Positions 7,349 through 16,369 of a stretch of DNA of 64,000 nt are shown one piece after another. The notes beneath the pieces were generated by a model. That model saw nothing but the letters and a program-made list of their open reading frames with translations, was not told where the DNA came from and ran no database searches. Source of the stretch: Campylobacter showae (lineage in GTDB: Bacteria; Campylobacterota; Campylobacteria; Campylobacterales; Campylobacteraceae); the NCBI RefSeq assembly GCF_900699785.1, contig NZ_LR535679.1, forward strand, positions 1,612,001 through 1,676,000. Reading direction: 5' to 3'. Within the stretch, counting starts at the first letter, position 1, and the number at the start of each line of letters is the position of its first letter. The translations under genes and the position numbers were made by a program.

Positions 7349-7424
7349 TGGTGGTTAGAGGCAGAATCGAACTGCCGACACGCAGATTTTCAGTCTGCTG
7401 CTCTACCGACTGAGCTATCCAACC
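7349..7424 (-). tRNA. tRNA-Phe (GAA)
   Basis: On the minus strand a 76-nt cloverleaf can be drawn. The acceptor GGTTGGA pairs with TCTAACC (one G-T), followed by A and an encoded CCA. The D arm is GCTC/GAGC. The anticodon arm GCAGA-CTGAAAA-TCTGC carries GAA, and the T arm is GGCAG-TTCGATT-CTGCC. Its 3' end faces the AT-rich island, the usual place for integration next to a tRNA. It follows mraY-murD in the same direction. Confidence 0.97.
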
Positions 7425-7568
7425 ACGCTGTTAAAAAGAAATGTGATTTTAGCCACTTGATACTTAAATTTTGGTTAAAGGTGCAAAATTTAGCGCATTT
7501 TTAAAATATGAAATTTATTTTAAAGGCAACTGCTTAAATTTAACAGAGTTTACGACGCATATATCGCG

Positions 7569-8831
7569 TCAAATTTGCAAATTTAAGATCGCTTTTTTAA
7601 ATTCATCCCCGCGCTCTACGTAGCTGCTAAACTGATCGAGGCTCGCCGCAGCAGGGCTTAAAAGTGCTATCTCGTCCAAATTTTCACCATTTGCGCTAGC
7701 CTTAGCAGCTCCGTCAAATTTAAAACGTTTATCTATCTCGCCGACTGCGACGTTTAAAAGCTCGCATTTTACGGCCGGGATTTTAAACTCGCCCCCAAGC
7801 TTCATCAGCTTGTCAGTATTTGAGCCGATAGCGTAAATTTGCACCTTGGCGCCGCGCAAGGCTTCAAAAAGCGGCCGCATATCTACGCCCTTATCGTCGC
7901 CGCCTAAAATCAAATGCAAAAATTTGCCCTCATATCGCTTAACGGCTTGGATGCTCGCGTCGATGTTAGTCGCCTTCGTGTCGTTGACCCACGTCCTGCC
8001 GCGCGCATCGCGAAACTCCTCGAGCTTGTTGCTCTCGATGATAAACTCGTTTAACAGCTCTACGTCGCACCTGTCAAGCAAAATTTTCTGGATAGCAAGC
8101 GCTAAAAGAGCGTCCGTTAAAAACGGCGTTTTAAAGGCTATATCGCTTAAATTTACGCCGCAAAACCGGGCCAAATCAGCCTCGTTTTCGTAGCTTATCA
8201 CCTTCGCTTTTGTCGGCATCCCGGCGTAAATTTTGGGTAGGATCGCGACCGTGTTTTCGCCCATCATGGCTAGCGGTTTTAGCTTGGCGCGCTCATACTC
8301 GGCAAAGTCGCCGTGCCAGCTGAGGTGATCGGGCGTAATAGGCAAAAGCGCGTAGATGCCGGGCGTGGCAATGTTCGTGTAGTGCATCGTAAAGGAGCTG
8401 GTCTCGAGCACCCAAATTTTAGCACTTGGATCTAGGTCTGCGAGCGGAACTCCGACGTTGCCGCCCATTACCGAGCCGTAGCGCGCAAGCAGGTGCTGCG
8501 TCATCTTTGTCGTCGTGGTTTTGCCGTTTGTGCCGCTGATCCAGACGGTAAACGGCATTTTGTCGCCGTAAATTTTGTAAAAATAGTCGTATTCGCTGAT
8601 GAGATTTAGCGCGTTTTTAACTAGCTCGTGGCTCGGAGGAAAGCCAGGGCTTGGGATCTCGAGGCCGCTTTTTTCGGGCACGAAAAGGTTTGGCGACAGT
8701 AGGGTGTTGCCCCATTCGTCGCTTGAGATCTCGCTAAATTTATCGTCGTAGATGTCCCAGTCGCCGTCTTTTGCGAAGTTTTTCGCGATCGCGCGGGTCG
8801 TGCCGCCGTAGCCAAATAGCGATTTTCTCAT
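7569..8831 (-). CDS. murD: UDP-N-acetylmuramoylalanine--D-glutamate ligase
   Basis: MurD adds D-glutamate to UDP-MurNAc-L-alanine in the cytoplasm, the second amino acid of the peptidoglycan stem. At 420 residues it is slightly shorter than E. coli MurD, as is usual in Campylobacter. The N-terminal domain starts KSLFGYGGTTRAIA (nucleotide-fold glycines). The ATP P-loop SGTNGKTTTTK is at residues 99-109, and the central domain has TPDHLSWHG and the C-terminal domain WVNDTKATN. It lies 79 bp behind mraY on the same strand and is probably in its operon. Confidence 0.96.
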   Translation of the reverse strand: MRKSLFGYGGTTRAIAKNFAKDGDWDIYDDKFSEISSDEWGNTLLSPNLFVPEKSGLEIPSPGFPPSHELVKNALNLISEYDYFYKIYGDKMPFTVWISGTNGKTTTTKMTQHLLARYGSVMGGNVGVPLADLDPSAKIWVLETSSFTMHYTNIATPGIYALLPITPDHLSWHGDFAEYERAKLKPLAMMGENTVAILPKIYAGMPTKAKVISYENEADLARFCGVNLSDIAFKTPFLTDALLALAIQKILLDRCDVELLNEFIIESNKLEEFRDARGRTWVNDTKATNIDASIQAVKRYEGKFLHLILGGDDKGVDMRPLFEALRGAKVQIYAIGSNTDKLMKLGGEFKIPAVKCELLNVAVGEIDKRFKFDGAAKASANGENLDEIALLSPAAASLDQFSSYVERGDEFKKAILNLQI

Positions 8832-8910
8832 TTTCTCCCCTTTGCTCGTAAAATTTGCATTATATTATCGGCGGCTAGCTCGGCTATTTCGCCGTTTGTT
8901 CAGTTCAAAT

Positions 8911-9975
8911 TTACCTGATTTTGAGTGCGGTCATGGCGATCAAATTTGCCAAAACGGCGATGAGCCAAAATCTCACGATGATCTTATTTTCTACCCAGCC
9001 TTTTATTTCAAAATGATGATGTATCGGCGCCATGAGAAAAATTCTCTTTTTAAAAATTTTAAAGCTTCCGACCTGTAAAATCACGCTCAGGGTCTCCATC
9101 ACGAACACGAATCCGATGATAATGAGCAGGATTTCGTTTTTCGTCATCACGCCCATGAGGCCGATATATGCGCCTACGCTGAGGCTTCCGCTATCGCCCA
9201 TGAAAACTTCGGCCGGATGGCAGTTAAACCACAAAAATCCCATCAGAGAGCCGATCAGTGCGGCAGCCACGACGACAGTTTCGCCCACGCCCGCGATCTT
9301 TGGTAAAAGCAGATACGAGCTAAAGACCGCGTGTCCGCAGATGTAGGCGAACACGCCCAGAGTCAGCAGCGAAAACACCGCAGGCACGGTAGCTAGCCCG
9401 TCTAGGCCGTCGGTTAAATTTACCGCATTTGAGGCTGCGACGATGACGAGCGTCCAAAACGCGACCGCAAAAACGCCAAGATCAAGCACGGGAAATTTGT
9501 AAAACGGTAGATAAAATTTGCTCCCCAGCTCGCCCTGTAAATACAGTATCGTCGAAACGGCAAAGGCGATCAAAATTTGCGCCGCGAGTTTGGCTCTAGG
9601 GCTTAGTCCGTCGTGGTTTTTGCCGCCTGAGATTTTGCGATAGTCGTCTTTAAACCCAAGCACCGTAAAGCCCGCAAGACAGATAAGCGAGGCGAAGACG
9701 AAAACGTTATCAAGGCGCGCACAGATCACGCTCGCGACAAGCGCCGCTCTGATAAAAACCAGCCCGCCCATCGTCGGCGTTTTGGCCTTTTTTTGGTGCG
9801 TTTGCGGAGCCAGCTCGTAGATGGGCTGGGCGGCGTTTTTGGCCTTTGCCCACGCGATAAATTTAGGCAGCGCCCAAACTGTCAAGCAAAATGCGATGAA
9901 AAACGAAAAGCCCGCGCGAACGGTGATGTATTGAAAGATATTAAAATTTAAGAATTCATAAATATAGTAAAACAT
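8911..9975 (-). CDS. mraY: Phospho-N-acetylmuramoyl-pentapeptide-transferase
   Basis: MraY transfers phospho-MurNAc-pentapeptide to undecaprenyl phosphate on the inner membrane, forming lipid I. The 354-residue protein has about ten membrane helices and the family signatures: FKDD at 108-111, [13 protein letters not shown] at 183-195, MGDSGS at 259-264 and PIHHHFE at 317-323, with the catalytic Asp and His residues in place. It is the first gene of a mraY-murD pair and is divergent from gpmI, the starts being 79 bp apart. Confidence 0.97.
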   Translation of the reverse strand: MFYYIYEFLNFNIFQYITVRAGFSFFIAFCLTVWALPKFIAWAKAKNAAQPIYELAPQTHQKKAKTPTMGGLVFIRAALVASVICARLDNVFVFASLICLAGFTVLGFKDDYRKISGGKNHDGLSPRAKLAAQILIAFAVSTILYLQGELGSKFYLPFYKFPVLDLGVFAVAFWTLVIVAASNAVNLTDGLDGLATVPAVFSLLTLGVFAYICGHAVFSSYLLLPKIAGVGETVVVAAALIGSLMGFLWFNCHPAEVFMGDSGSLSVGAYIGLMGVMTKNEILLIIIGFVFVMETLSVILQVGSFKIFKKRIFLMAPIHHHFEIKGWVENKIIVRFWLIAVLANLIAMTALKIR

Positions 9976-10008
9976 AAAGACCTTTATTTTAAAAAAAACT
10001 AATTTTAG

Positions 10009-10014
10009 TATAAT
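10009..10014 (+). promoter_or_regulatory. -10 box of gpmI promoter
   Basis: TATAAT preceded by a T-rich stretch (AATTTTAG), in the Campylobacter sigma70 style with no clear -35. It lies about 40 bases before the gpmI ATG in the divergent mraY/gpmI spacer. Confidence 0.65.
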
Positions 10015-10054
10015 GCCGTTAAAAAATATCTAAATTTAAGGCAAAAATTTAAAA

Positions 10055-11533
10055 ATGGCGCAAAAAACTATTTTGGTGATAACCGACGGCATCGGATACA
10101 ATGAAAGTAGCGAATTTAACGCATTTGCGGCGGCAAAAAAGCCCACATACGACTGGTTGTTTAAAAACGTCCCAAACGCGCTCATAAAAACTTCGGGCCT
10201 AGCAGTGGGCCTACCCGACGGACAGATGGGAAACAGCGAGGTCGGGCACATGTGTATCGGCAGCGGGCGGGTTTTATATCAAAATTTGGTAAAAATTTCG
10301 CTCGGTTTTGAAAACGGCTCGCTAGCTAAAAGCGAAAAACTTTTAAATTTGTTTAAAACCTGCAAACGCGTCCACGTCGTCGGGCTTTACTCAGACGGCG
10401 GCGTGCACTCGCACATGAGCCACTTTGATGCGATGTGCTCTCTTGCGGTCGCAAACGGTTGCGAAGCATGCGCCCACGCGATAACCGACGGCCGCGATGT
10501 GGGTCCAAAAAGCGGGCTGGCTTTCATAAAATCACTGCAAGAAAAGGCGCAAAGCGGGGGCTTTAAGCTAGCTAGCGTTAGCGGTAGATTTTACGCGATG
10601 GACCGCGACAAGCGCTGGGAGCGCGTAAAAACGGCCTACGACGCGATGACGCGAGGAGAAAACGGACAAATCGTATCGCCGCTAGAATACGTCATGCAAA
10701 GCTACGAGGTGGGCGTGACGGACGAGTTTATCGTGCCGGCTAGTTTTGGCGGGTTTGAGGGTATCGGCGAAAACGACGGCGTGATATTTATAAACTTTAG
10801 AAACGACCGCGTGCGCGAGATCGCGGCGGCTTTGGGCGATGAAAATTTTAGCGAATTCGCGCGCCCGTTCGTCGTCAAAAATCTACTCACGATGACCGAA
10901 TACGACGCAAATTTCGCCTTTCCCGTATTATTTGAAAACGAAAAGCTAAAAAATACCCTTGCCGAGGTCGTCGCAAACGCGGGCCTAACGCAGCTGCACA
11001 CCGCTGAGACCGAGAAATACGCTCACGTGACGTTTTTCTTTAACGGCGGCGTCGAGGAGCTCGCCCAAAACGAGACGCGCGTGCTGGTGCCAAGCCCCAA
11101 GGTCAAAACCTACGACGAAAAGCCCGAAATGAGCGTGCAGGCCGTGTGCGAAGCGGTGCTAAAAGGCATGGATGACGGACAAGACTTTATCGTGGTAAAT
11201 TTCGCAAACGGCGATATGGTCGGACACACGGGCGAATTTGACGCGGCGGTAAAGGCGGTAGAAGCCGTGGATACGGCACTGGGACGCATCGTGGCAAAGG
11301 CCAAGGAGAAAAACTACGCGCTAATTATCACGAGCGACCACGGCAACTGCGAGCAGATGAAAGACGCGCAGGGTAATTTGCTAACCAACCACACGACTTT
11401 TGACGTATTTTGCTTCGTGATGGGTGAGGGCGTAAAGGCTGTAAAAGCGGGCGGCCTAAACAATATAGCCGCGAGCGTTTTGGCGCTGATGGGCATCGAA
11501 AAACCGACCGAGATGGACGAGGCGCTGTTTTAA
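10055..11533 (+). CDS. gpmI: 2,3-bisphosphoglycerate-independent phosphoglycerate mutase
   Basis: Interconverts 3- and 2-phosphoglycerate in glycolysis/gluconeogenesis using two Mn ions and a phosphoserine. The 492-residue protein has the alkaline-phosphatase-type metal site: D11 in ITDGIGYNE, the nucleophile S61 in GQMGNSEVGH, HITDGRDVGPKSG-type substrate residues around 145-155, and TSDHGNCEQM near the C-terminus. It has its own promoter, divergent from mraY, and a long hairpin follows the gene. Confidence 0.97.
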   Translation: MAQKTILVITDGIGYNESSEFNAFAAAKKPTYDWLFKNVPNALIKTSGLAVGLPDGQMGNSEVGHMCIGSGRVLYQNLVKISLGFENGSLAKSEKLLNLFKTCKRVHVVGLYSDGGVHSHMSHFDAMCSLAVANGCEACAHAITDGRDVGPKSGLAFIKSLQEKAQSGGFKLASVSGRFYAMDRDKRWERVKTAYDAMTRGENGQIVSPLEYVMQSYEVGVTDEFIVPASFGGFEGIGENDGVIFINFRNDRVREIAAALGDENFSEFARPFVVKNLLTMTEYDANFAFPVLFENEKLKNTLAEVVANAGLTQLHTAETEKYAHVTFFFNGGVEELAQNETRVLVPSPKVKTYDEKPEMSVQAVCEAVLKGMDDGQDFIVVNFANGDMVGHTGEFDAAVKAVEAVDTALGRIVAKAKEKNYALIITSDHGNCEQMKDAQGNLLTNHTTFDVFCFVMGEGVKAVKAGGLNNIAASVLALMGIEKPTEMDEALF

Positions 11534-11570
11534 ATTTAACCCATTTTTGAAGCTTAGTTTTATATCAACG

Positions 11571-11619
11571 ACCCGCCGAGGGTTAAATTTAAAGCGAACT
11601 CGCGCTTTATTCGGCGGGT
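11571..11619 (+). terminator. Long hairpin downstream of gpmI
   Basis: ACCCGCCGA at 11571-11579 pairs perfectly with TCGGCGGGT at 11611-11619. A second stem AAAGCG/CGCTTT (11591-11596, 11603-11608) sits inside. It is followed by CAAATTTT, a weak U-run, so it is a probable but not ideal terminator of gpmI. Confidence 0.5.
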
Positions 11620-11760
11620 CAAATTTTGAATCTAAATTTGAACTTCGCCGCGTCCTAAGCGCCGCCGTAAAACTGCTAAAATCTACATAAATTTCATCTT
11701 TTCAGCATCCCAAAATTTCATTTTCGCTAAAATCGCCCTAATAAATTTAAGGGAAATTCA

Positions 11761-13104
11761 ATGGAAAATTCAAGTCAAAAAAATTTCAAAATCGAGCATA
11801 AAAAGGTCCATTTCATCGGTATAGGCGGTATCGGCATCTCGGCGATCGCGCGCTTTTTGCACGAAAAAGGCTTCATCATCAGCGGTAGCGACATCAAAGA
11901 AAGCCCGACCACGCGCGAGCTGGCCGCGCAGGGCATCGACGTCATCACGCCGCACAGCAAGGCCGCGATCAAGGATCAGGACTTCGTCATCTACTCGGCC
12001 GCGATAAAACCCGATAACGTCGAACTCGTTGAAGCGCGAAGTAAAGGGCTAAAGTGCCTATCGCGCAAAGAGGCTCTGCCGATGGTGCTTGAGGGCAAGC
12101 GCGTGTTTTCGGTAGCGGGTGCACACGGCAAAAGCACGACCTCGGCGATGCTCTCTAGCCTCGTGGAGGGCTCGGTTATAATCGGCGCTATCAGTAAGCA
12201 GTTTGGCTCAAATATGAAATACGAGCCCTGCGACAACGTCATTTTCGAGGCTGACGAAAGTGATAGCAGTTTTCTTAACTCAAACCCGTATCTAGCCGTT
12301 GTGACCAACGCCGAGCCCGAGCACATGGAGCATTACGGCTATGATTTGGAGAAATTTCACGCGGCGTATCGCGGCTTTTTGGAGCGAGCCAAGGTGCGCG
12401 TGATAAACGCCGAGGACGAGTTTTTGGGTACGCTAAAGCTTGATGCCGTGCGCCTTTATCCGAGCGTCGATATCACCGAGCTTAGTATGATCGTGCGCGA
12501 TTTCGTGCCTTATACCGCGTTTAATCTAAAAAATTTAGGCAAATTTGAAGTGCTTGGTATGGGCGAGCACATCGCCGTGGACGCGTCGCTAGCCATACTT
12601 GCGGCGCTAAACGAAACTTCTCTAGCGCAAATCAGGCAAAATTTGCTAAATTTTAAAGGTATCAAAAAGCGCTTCGATATCCTAACCGCCAGTAGAAAAT
12701 TCGTACTTATCGACGACTACGCGCACCATCCGACCGAGATCAAGGCTACTTTGCAATCGGTCTTTGAGTACGCCAAACTACTAGGCATCACAAAGATCAC
12801 GGCGATCTTTCAGCCGCATAGGTTTACGCGCCTAAGCGCAAATTTACAGGCCTTTAAGGAGTGTTTTGAGGGCATAGACGAGCTAGTTATCCTGCCCGTT
12901 TACGCCGCGGGCGAGGCGTCCATAGATATAAATTTAAAAGAGGAGTTTAAGCGCTACAATCCCGTGATGACGCAAAAAGTCGCGCGCGAGGGCGAGAGCA
13001 TCGTCTTTACGGACGAGTTTGGCGTTAAAAACTTGCTTGATGACGGGCTAGTTATAGGATTTGGCGCGGGCGACATCACCTATCAGCTAAGAGGCGACGC
13101 ATGA
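11761..13104 (+). CDS. murC: UDP-N-acetylmuramate--L-alanine ligase
   Basis: MurC adds L-alanine to UDP-MurNAc, the first stem-peptide residue. The 447-residue protein has the N-terminal dinucleotide-fold loop GIGGIGIS (20-27), the ATP loop GAHGKSTTS (120-128; most homologues have GTHGKTTT) and the late DDYAHHPTEI motif. A GGGAA SD precedes the ATG, and GCTAAAATCGC upstream is a plausible -10 region. The last four bases overlap the next gene (ATGA), so murC, the small membrane gene and mutS2 form one unit. Confidence 0.96.
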   Translation: MENSSQKNFKIEHKKVHFIGIGGIGISAIARFLHEKGFIISGSDIKESPTTRELAAQGIDVITPHSKAAIKDQDFVIYSAAIKPDNVELVEARSKGLKCLSRKEALPMVLEGKRVFSVAGAHGKSTTSAMLSSLVEGSVIIGAISKQFGSNMKYEPCDNVIFEADESDSSFLNSNPYLAVVTNAEPEHMEHYGYDLEKFHAAYRGFLERAKVRVINAEDEFLGTLKLDAVRLYPSVDITELSMIVRDFVPYTAFNLKNLGKFEVLGMGEHIAVDASLAILAALNETSLAQIRQNLLNFKGIKKRFDILTASRKFVLIDDYAHHPTEIKATLQSVFEYAKLLGITKITAIFQPHRFTRLSANLQAFKECFEGIDELVILPVYAAGEASIDINLKEEFKRYNPVMTQKVAREGESIVFTDEFGVKNLLDDGLVIGFGAGDITYQLRGDA

Positions 13105-13448
13105 GGGTCATAATCGTACTTTTAGGCGTGCTTGCAGCGATCGCGATATTTAGCGTGAGCGACGAGAAGCTAAGCAAAAAGGCGAAATTTATCATCACTT
13201 TTTCGGCGATTTTTATCGCGGCGGCGCTATATTTTTACGAGAGCGCCCTGCAAAGCGAGCAAAGCCAGAGGCTAGAGCTAGTCGCGCTTTTTAATCAAGG
13301 CAAAACCCTAAAATGCGGAAATTTTGACGTAAATAACACTAAATTTAACTATGAGTTCGGCACGTCATCCTTCGTCGCAAAACGCGCGGCAAAGGAGCTA
13401 AACAGCGTCAAGATCGCGCTTGAGGGCTGCGAATTTAAAGGCGAATAA
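13101..13448 (+). CDS. Small two-helix membrane protein of unknown function
   Basis: 115 residues, with two hydrophobic segments (about 2-16 and 29-44) followed by a ~70-residue soluble part with two Cys (CGNFDVN and GCEFKG). The ATG overlaps the murC stop, and the gene ends immediately before the TTG of mutS2. I do not recognise the family. Its fixed place between murC and mutS2 suggests a conserved Campylobacter protein, probably with the C-terminal part on the periplasmic side. Confidence 0.8.
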   Translation: MRVIIVLLGVLAAIAIFSVSDEKLSKKAKFIITFSAIFIAAALYFYESALQSEQSQRLELVALFNQGKTLKCGNFDVNNTKFNYEFGTSSFVAKRAAKELNSVKIALEGCEFKGE

Positions 13449-15803
13449 TTGCGTAATTTTAAAGATAATAAAAATTTAACTCAAGGCGGCGCATGGGAAG
13501 CAAGCGGGCGCGAAAATAGCGTCTCGCGCGAGCAAAGAAACGGCGACGTTTCGGACGCTACGGCGCACCGCGAGCAAAAAGAATTTACAAATGCGGAAGG
13601 CTTTGAGCGGCTTATAAAAATTTTAGATTTGCAAGGCTATATGGAGCGGTTTAACTCCTTTTTAGCGCGCCCTAAGCCGCTTTTTATGGCGGGCGACAGT
13701 AGGCTGCACTACGAGAAAATTTTAGAACTCTCGCAAAAGCAGTTTGACCCGCCCGCACCGGCTCAAAATCTAGACGACGCGCTCATGCGCCTTAGCAAAC
13801 AAGCCACGCTGCACGTGAGCGAGATTTTTGAATTTGCTAAGATAATTAGCTACTTTACCTACCTAAAAACGCTCAAATTTGAAGGTAAACTAGGCGAGTG
13901 GCTCGCTAAAATAGAAATCCCGCAGCCCATGCTAAAGCTCGCAAATTCATTTGACAAAAACGGCGAGCTAAAAGACGAAGTAGACGAGCGTCTAAGCGGT
14001 ATCAGAGACGCGTTTAGCGCAAAAAGAGCGCAAATAGATGCCGATCTACGCCGCCTCATCTACTCAAAAAGCGTCGCGCCCTATCTCGTCGATACGCAGG
14101 TGCACTACATCAGCTCGGTCGAGGCGCTGCTCGTGCGAGGCGGGTTTAACCACGTGCTAAAGGGCACGGTTGTGGCTAGAAGCTCGGGCGGCTACTTCTA
14201 CGTCGCGCCCGAAAACATCCAAAAACTCAAAAAAGAGCAAAGCGAGCTGCTAGATAAAAAAGAGGAAATCGTCTATGAACACTGCAAAATTTTTAGCTCC
14301 GCGATGCACAAGGGCCTCCTGTTTTTAAAATTTATAAACGGCGCGTTTGATGTATTTGACGCCTACTGCGCGCGGGTTTTTACGGCTAAAAGCGCGGATT
14401 TTGAGTTCGTGCTGCCAAGCGGCGGGTCAAATTTAAAGCTAGCAAATTTCGCCCATCCCGCGCTAAAAAATCCAAAAAGCATCAGTATCGACTTTAGCAA
14501 AAAGGTGCTACTGATCACGGGCGTAAACGCAGGCGGTAAATCAATGCTGTTAAAATCGCTGATAGCCGCGGCGTTTCTAGCTAAATACCTGCTGCCGATG
14601 CGCATAAACGCGCAAAATTCGCAGATCGGAAATTTTAAAGAATTTGACGCCATCATCGAGGACCCGCAAAACGTGAAAAACGACATCTCGACCTTTGCCG
14701 GGCGCATGGTGCATTTTTCCAAGCTTTTTACGAAGAAAAATCTGCTCATCGGAGTCGATGAGATCGAGCTAGGAACGGATTTTGAGGAGGCGGCGAGTCT
14801 ATACGGCGTGATGATCGAGCGGCTGATGGGTCAGGATATCAAGATGATCATCACCACCCACCACAAGCGCCTTGCTATGCTGTTAGCCAAAAATCCCGAA
14901 GTCGAGCTTGTGGCGGCGCTTTACGACGAGGAAAACTCGCGGCCTAAATTTGAGTTTTTAAAAGGCACGATCGGCAAATCATACGCCTTTGAGACCGCGG
15001 CTAGATACGGCATCGCGGCAAATTTGGTCGCGCAGGCGAAAAAGATCTACGGCGAAGACAAAGAAAATCTAAATGAAATCATCACAAAGACGTTAAATTT
15101 AGAGGTGCAGCTCAAAGAAAAACTCGAAAGCGCCGAGAAAAAAGAGCAAAAGCTAGACTCGCTAATCGAAAATTTAAAAGAGCAAAAAGAGCGAGCCGAG
15201 GCCGAGCAGCACGAGGTTATAACGCGGCTGGAGCGGGAGTATTTCAAGGCGATAAACGAAGCTAGGCGAGCGATAAATCTAGACGATACCAAAGAAAAAC
15301 AGCGCGCCCTAAACCGCGCAAACGAGGCCAAACGCGCCGTGCAAAAACCAGAAATCTCCGCCGCACCCGAGCTAAAAGTCGGCGACCGCGTCAAATACGG
15401 CAAGATCAAAGGCGTCGTGACAAGTTTCGGTAAAAACGATGCCTTGATACAAACCGACAACGTGAGTATGCGCGTACCGATAAAACAGCTAAAAATCAGC
15501 GGCGAAACGCCGGTTCCGCCGAAAAAATCAGGCATAAATCTAAGCGTGCAAAAGCCGCAAAACGCTAGCGTCACGCTCGATCTACACGGCCTGCGCGCGG
15601 ACGAAGCGGTGCAAAAACTGGATAAATTTATCTCAGATAGCCTAGTGATGGGCTTTGACGAGGTGCAGGTGTATCACGGTATCGGCACGGGCAAGCTCGC
15701 CTACGCGGTCAAAAACTTCTTGCGCGAACATCCGAGCGTGAAGGAGTTTTTTGACGCGCCGGCGGGGCAGGGGGGATTTGGAGCGCAGATAGTAAGGCTG
15801 TAA
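13449..15803 (+). CDS. mutS2: Endonuclease MutS2
   Basis: MutS2 belongs to the MutS ATPase family but acts in suppression of recombination, and as a ribosome-collision factor in other bacteria, rather than in mismatch repair. The 784 residues hold a core/clamp region, the ABC ATPase with Walker A GVNAGGKSM at ~357-365, Walker B IGVDEIELGTD, a long charged coiled coil (~540-630), a KOW-like segment and a C-terminal Smr nuclease domain (LDLHGLRADEA, HGIGTGKL). The TTG start is chosen because AAAGG stands seven bases before it. The first ~50 residues are Gln/Glu/Arg-rich and look like an extra extension before LDLQGYMERFNSFLARPKP, where homologues begin. Confidence 0.93.
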   Translation: MRNFKDNKNLTQGGAWEASGRENSVSREQRNGDVSDATAHREQKEFTNAEGFERLIKILDLQGYMERFNSFLARPKPLFMAGDSRLHYEKILELSQKQFDPPAPAQNLDDALMRLSKQATLHVSEIFEFAKIISYFTYLKTLKFEGKLGEWLAKIEIPQPMLKLANSFDKNGELKDEVDERLSGIRDAFSAKRAQIDADLRRLIYSKSVAPYLVDTQVHYISSVEALLVRGGFNHVLKGTVVARSSGGYFYVAPENIQKLKKEQSELLDKKEEIVYEHCKIFSSAMHKGLLFLKFINGAFDVFDAYCARVFTAKSADFEFVLPSGGSNLKLANFAHPALKNPKSISIDFSKKVLLITGVNAGGKSMLLKSLIAAAFLAKYLLPMRINAQNSQIGNFKEFDAIIEDPQNVKNDISTFAGRMVHFSKLFTKKNLLIGVDEIELGTDFEEAASLYGVMIERLMGQDIKMIITTHHKRLAMLLAKNPEVELVAALYDEENSRPKFEFLKGTIGKSYAFETAARYGIAANLVAQAKKIYGEDKENLNEIITKTLNLEVQLKEKLESAEKKEQKLDSLIENLKEQKERAEAEQHEVITRLEREYFKAINEARRAINLDDTKEKQRALNRANEAKRAVQKPEISAAPELKVGDRVKYGKIKGVVTSFGKNDALIQTDNVSMRVPIKQLKISGETPVPPKKSGINLSVQKPQNASVTLDLHGLRADEAVQKLDKFISDSLVMGFDEVQVYHGIGTGKLAYAVKNFLREHPSVKEFFDAPAGQGGFGAQIVRL

Positions 15804-15810
15804 ATTTGCC

Positions 15811-16240
15811 TTGCTGCGGCTTGTCTCGCGAGCGCTTTTCCGAGATTTCGCAAAATTTTCGCTCCGTAGGCTATATGCCTAGCGCACGCTCAATTTTGCT
15901 TCTTCTGCTTGCAGCTGCGAGCTTGCGAAGCAGAAAACTCGAAAAATCATCTCGCGATACTTCGCCTTATCGTTTTACGCTCAAATTTGAAGTCAAATTT
16001 AGCTAAAATTTCAAATTTGAGTCGCCGAGACCTACACCTTTAAGATGCTAAATTTGATTTGGTTGAATTAACCTTATGAACTAAACTTTTTATGCAAGTA
16101 AATTTTTGTTAAGGGGGAAGGGGCTTGAATTACGAAGTCGCTCCCTTCCCCCTTAACGATCCCCCAACCCCTACGACGTGAGATGTTGCTGCACTTCGTG
16201 CAGGTTTAAATTTGCATTTTAAAGGCATGGGTCTCGGCGA
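15811..16240 (+). repeat. Mosaic non-coding repeat, copy 1
   Basis: The left arm (15811-16000) is nearly identical to 61041-61199: GCGGCTTGTCTCGCGAGCGC, then GGCTATATGCCTAGCGCACG, then ATCATCTCGCGATACTTCGC. It carries an extra ~31-bp segment at 15900-15932 with TTCTGCTT/AAGCAGAA arms that copy 2 lacks. After inverted ends with GAGACC at 16027 and GGTCTC at 16230, the core (16107-16212) contains a strong hairpin and is the reverse complement of the core in copy 2 (61266-61372). Each copy starts within 15 bases of the stop of the upstream gene. Confidence 0.85.
16108..16157. repeat. 15-bp-stem hairpin in repeat copy 1
   Basis: GTTAAGGGGGAAGGG at 16108-16122 pairs perfectly with CCCTTCCCCCTTAAC at 16143-16157 around a 20-base loop. 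The same hairpin in reverse orientation is at 61324-61371. A smaller hairpin, CTGCAC-TTC-GTGCAG, follows at 16189-16203. There is no U-run, so it is not a standard terminator. Confidence 0.85.
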
Positions 16241-16369
16241 GTAAAATTCTAAATTCCCAAGTCAAATTTGCGTGTTCCGTTAAAAATTAAATCCGCCTTT
16301 CTCATTAAATTTAGCAACCTCAAAATCTCTCAAATTTAGGTAAAATCCAAAATACAAAAATCAAAAAGG

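Larger units (their letters stand above)
15804..16369. other. Spacer occupied by a mosaic non-coding repeat
   Basis: Between mutS2 and the LysE gene there is no supportable gene; short open frames here lie inside the repeat and have no SD. The space is filled by the repeat element described separately (15811-16240), plus ~130 bp of AT-rich DNA with a possible -10 (GGTAAAATCC) before the LysE gene. Confidence 0.8.

Noticed and set aside
7846-8193. Plus-strand open frame opposite murD
   Set aside because: Antisense shadow of murD; Ser/Arg-rich composition typical of a reversed coding frame.
9032-9346. Plus-strand open frame opposite mraY
   Set aside because: Antisense shadow of a clear MraY sequence with all family motifs.
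14363-14749. Minus-strand open frames opposite mutS2 (also 15047-15574)
   Set aside because: Antisense shadows; the plus strand holds the MutS2 ATPase and Smr motifs.
15806-16006. 66-codon open frame after mutS2
   Set aside because: It lies in the left arm of the non-coding repeat; the corresponding place in copy 2 is not kept as an open frame, and no SD is seen.
16108-16157. Rho-independent terminator reading for the long hairpin
   Set aside because: The stem is strong but is not followed by a T-run, sits about 300 bp from mutS2 and is part of a repeat that occurs in both orientations.
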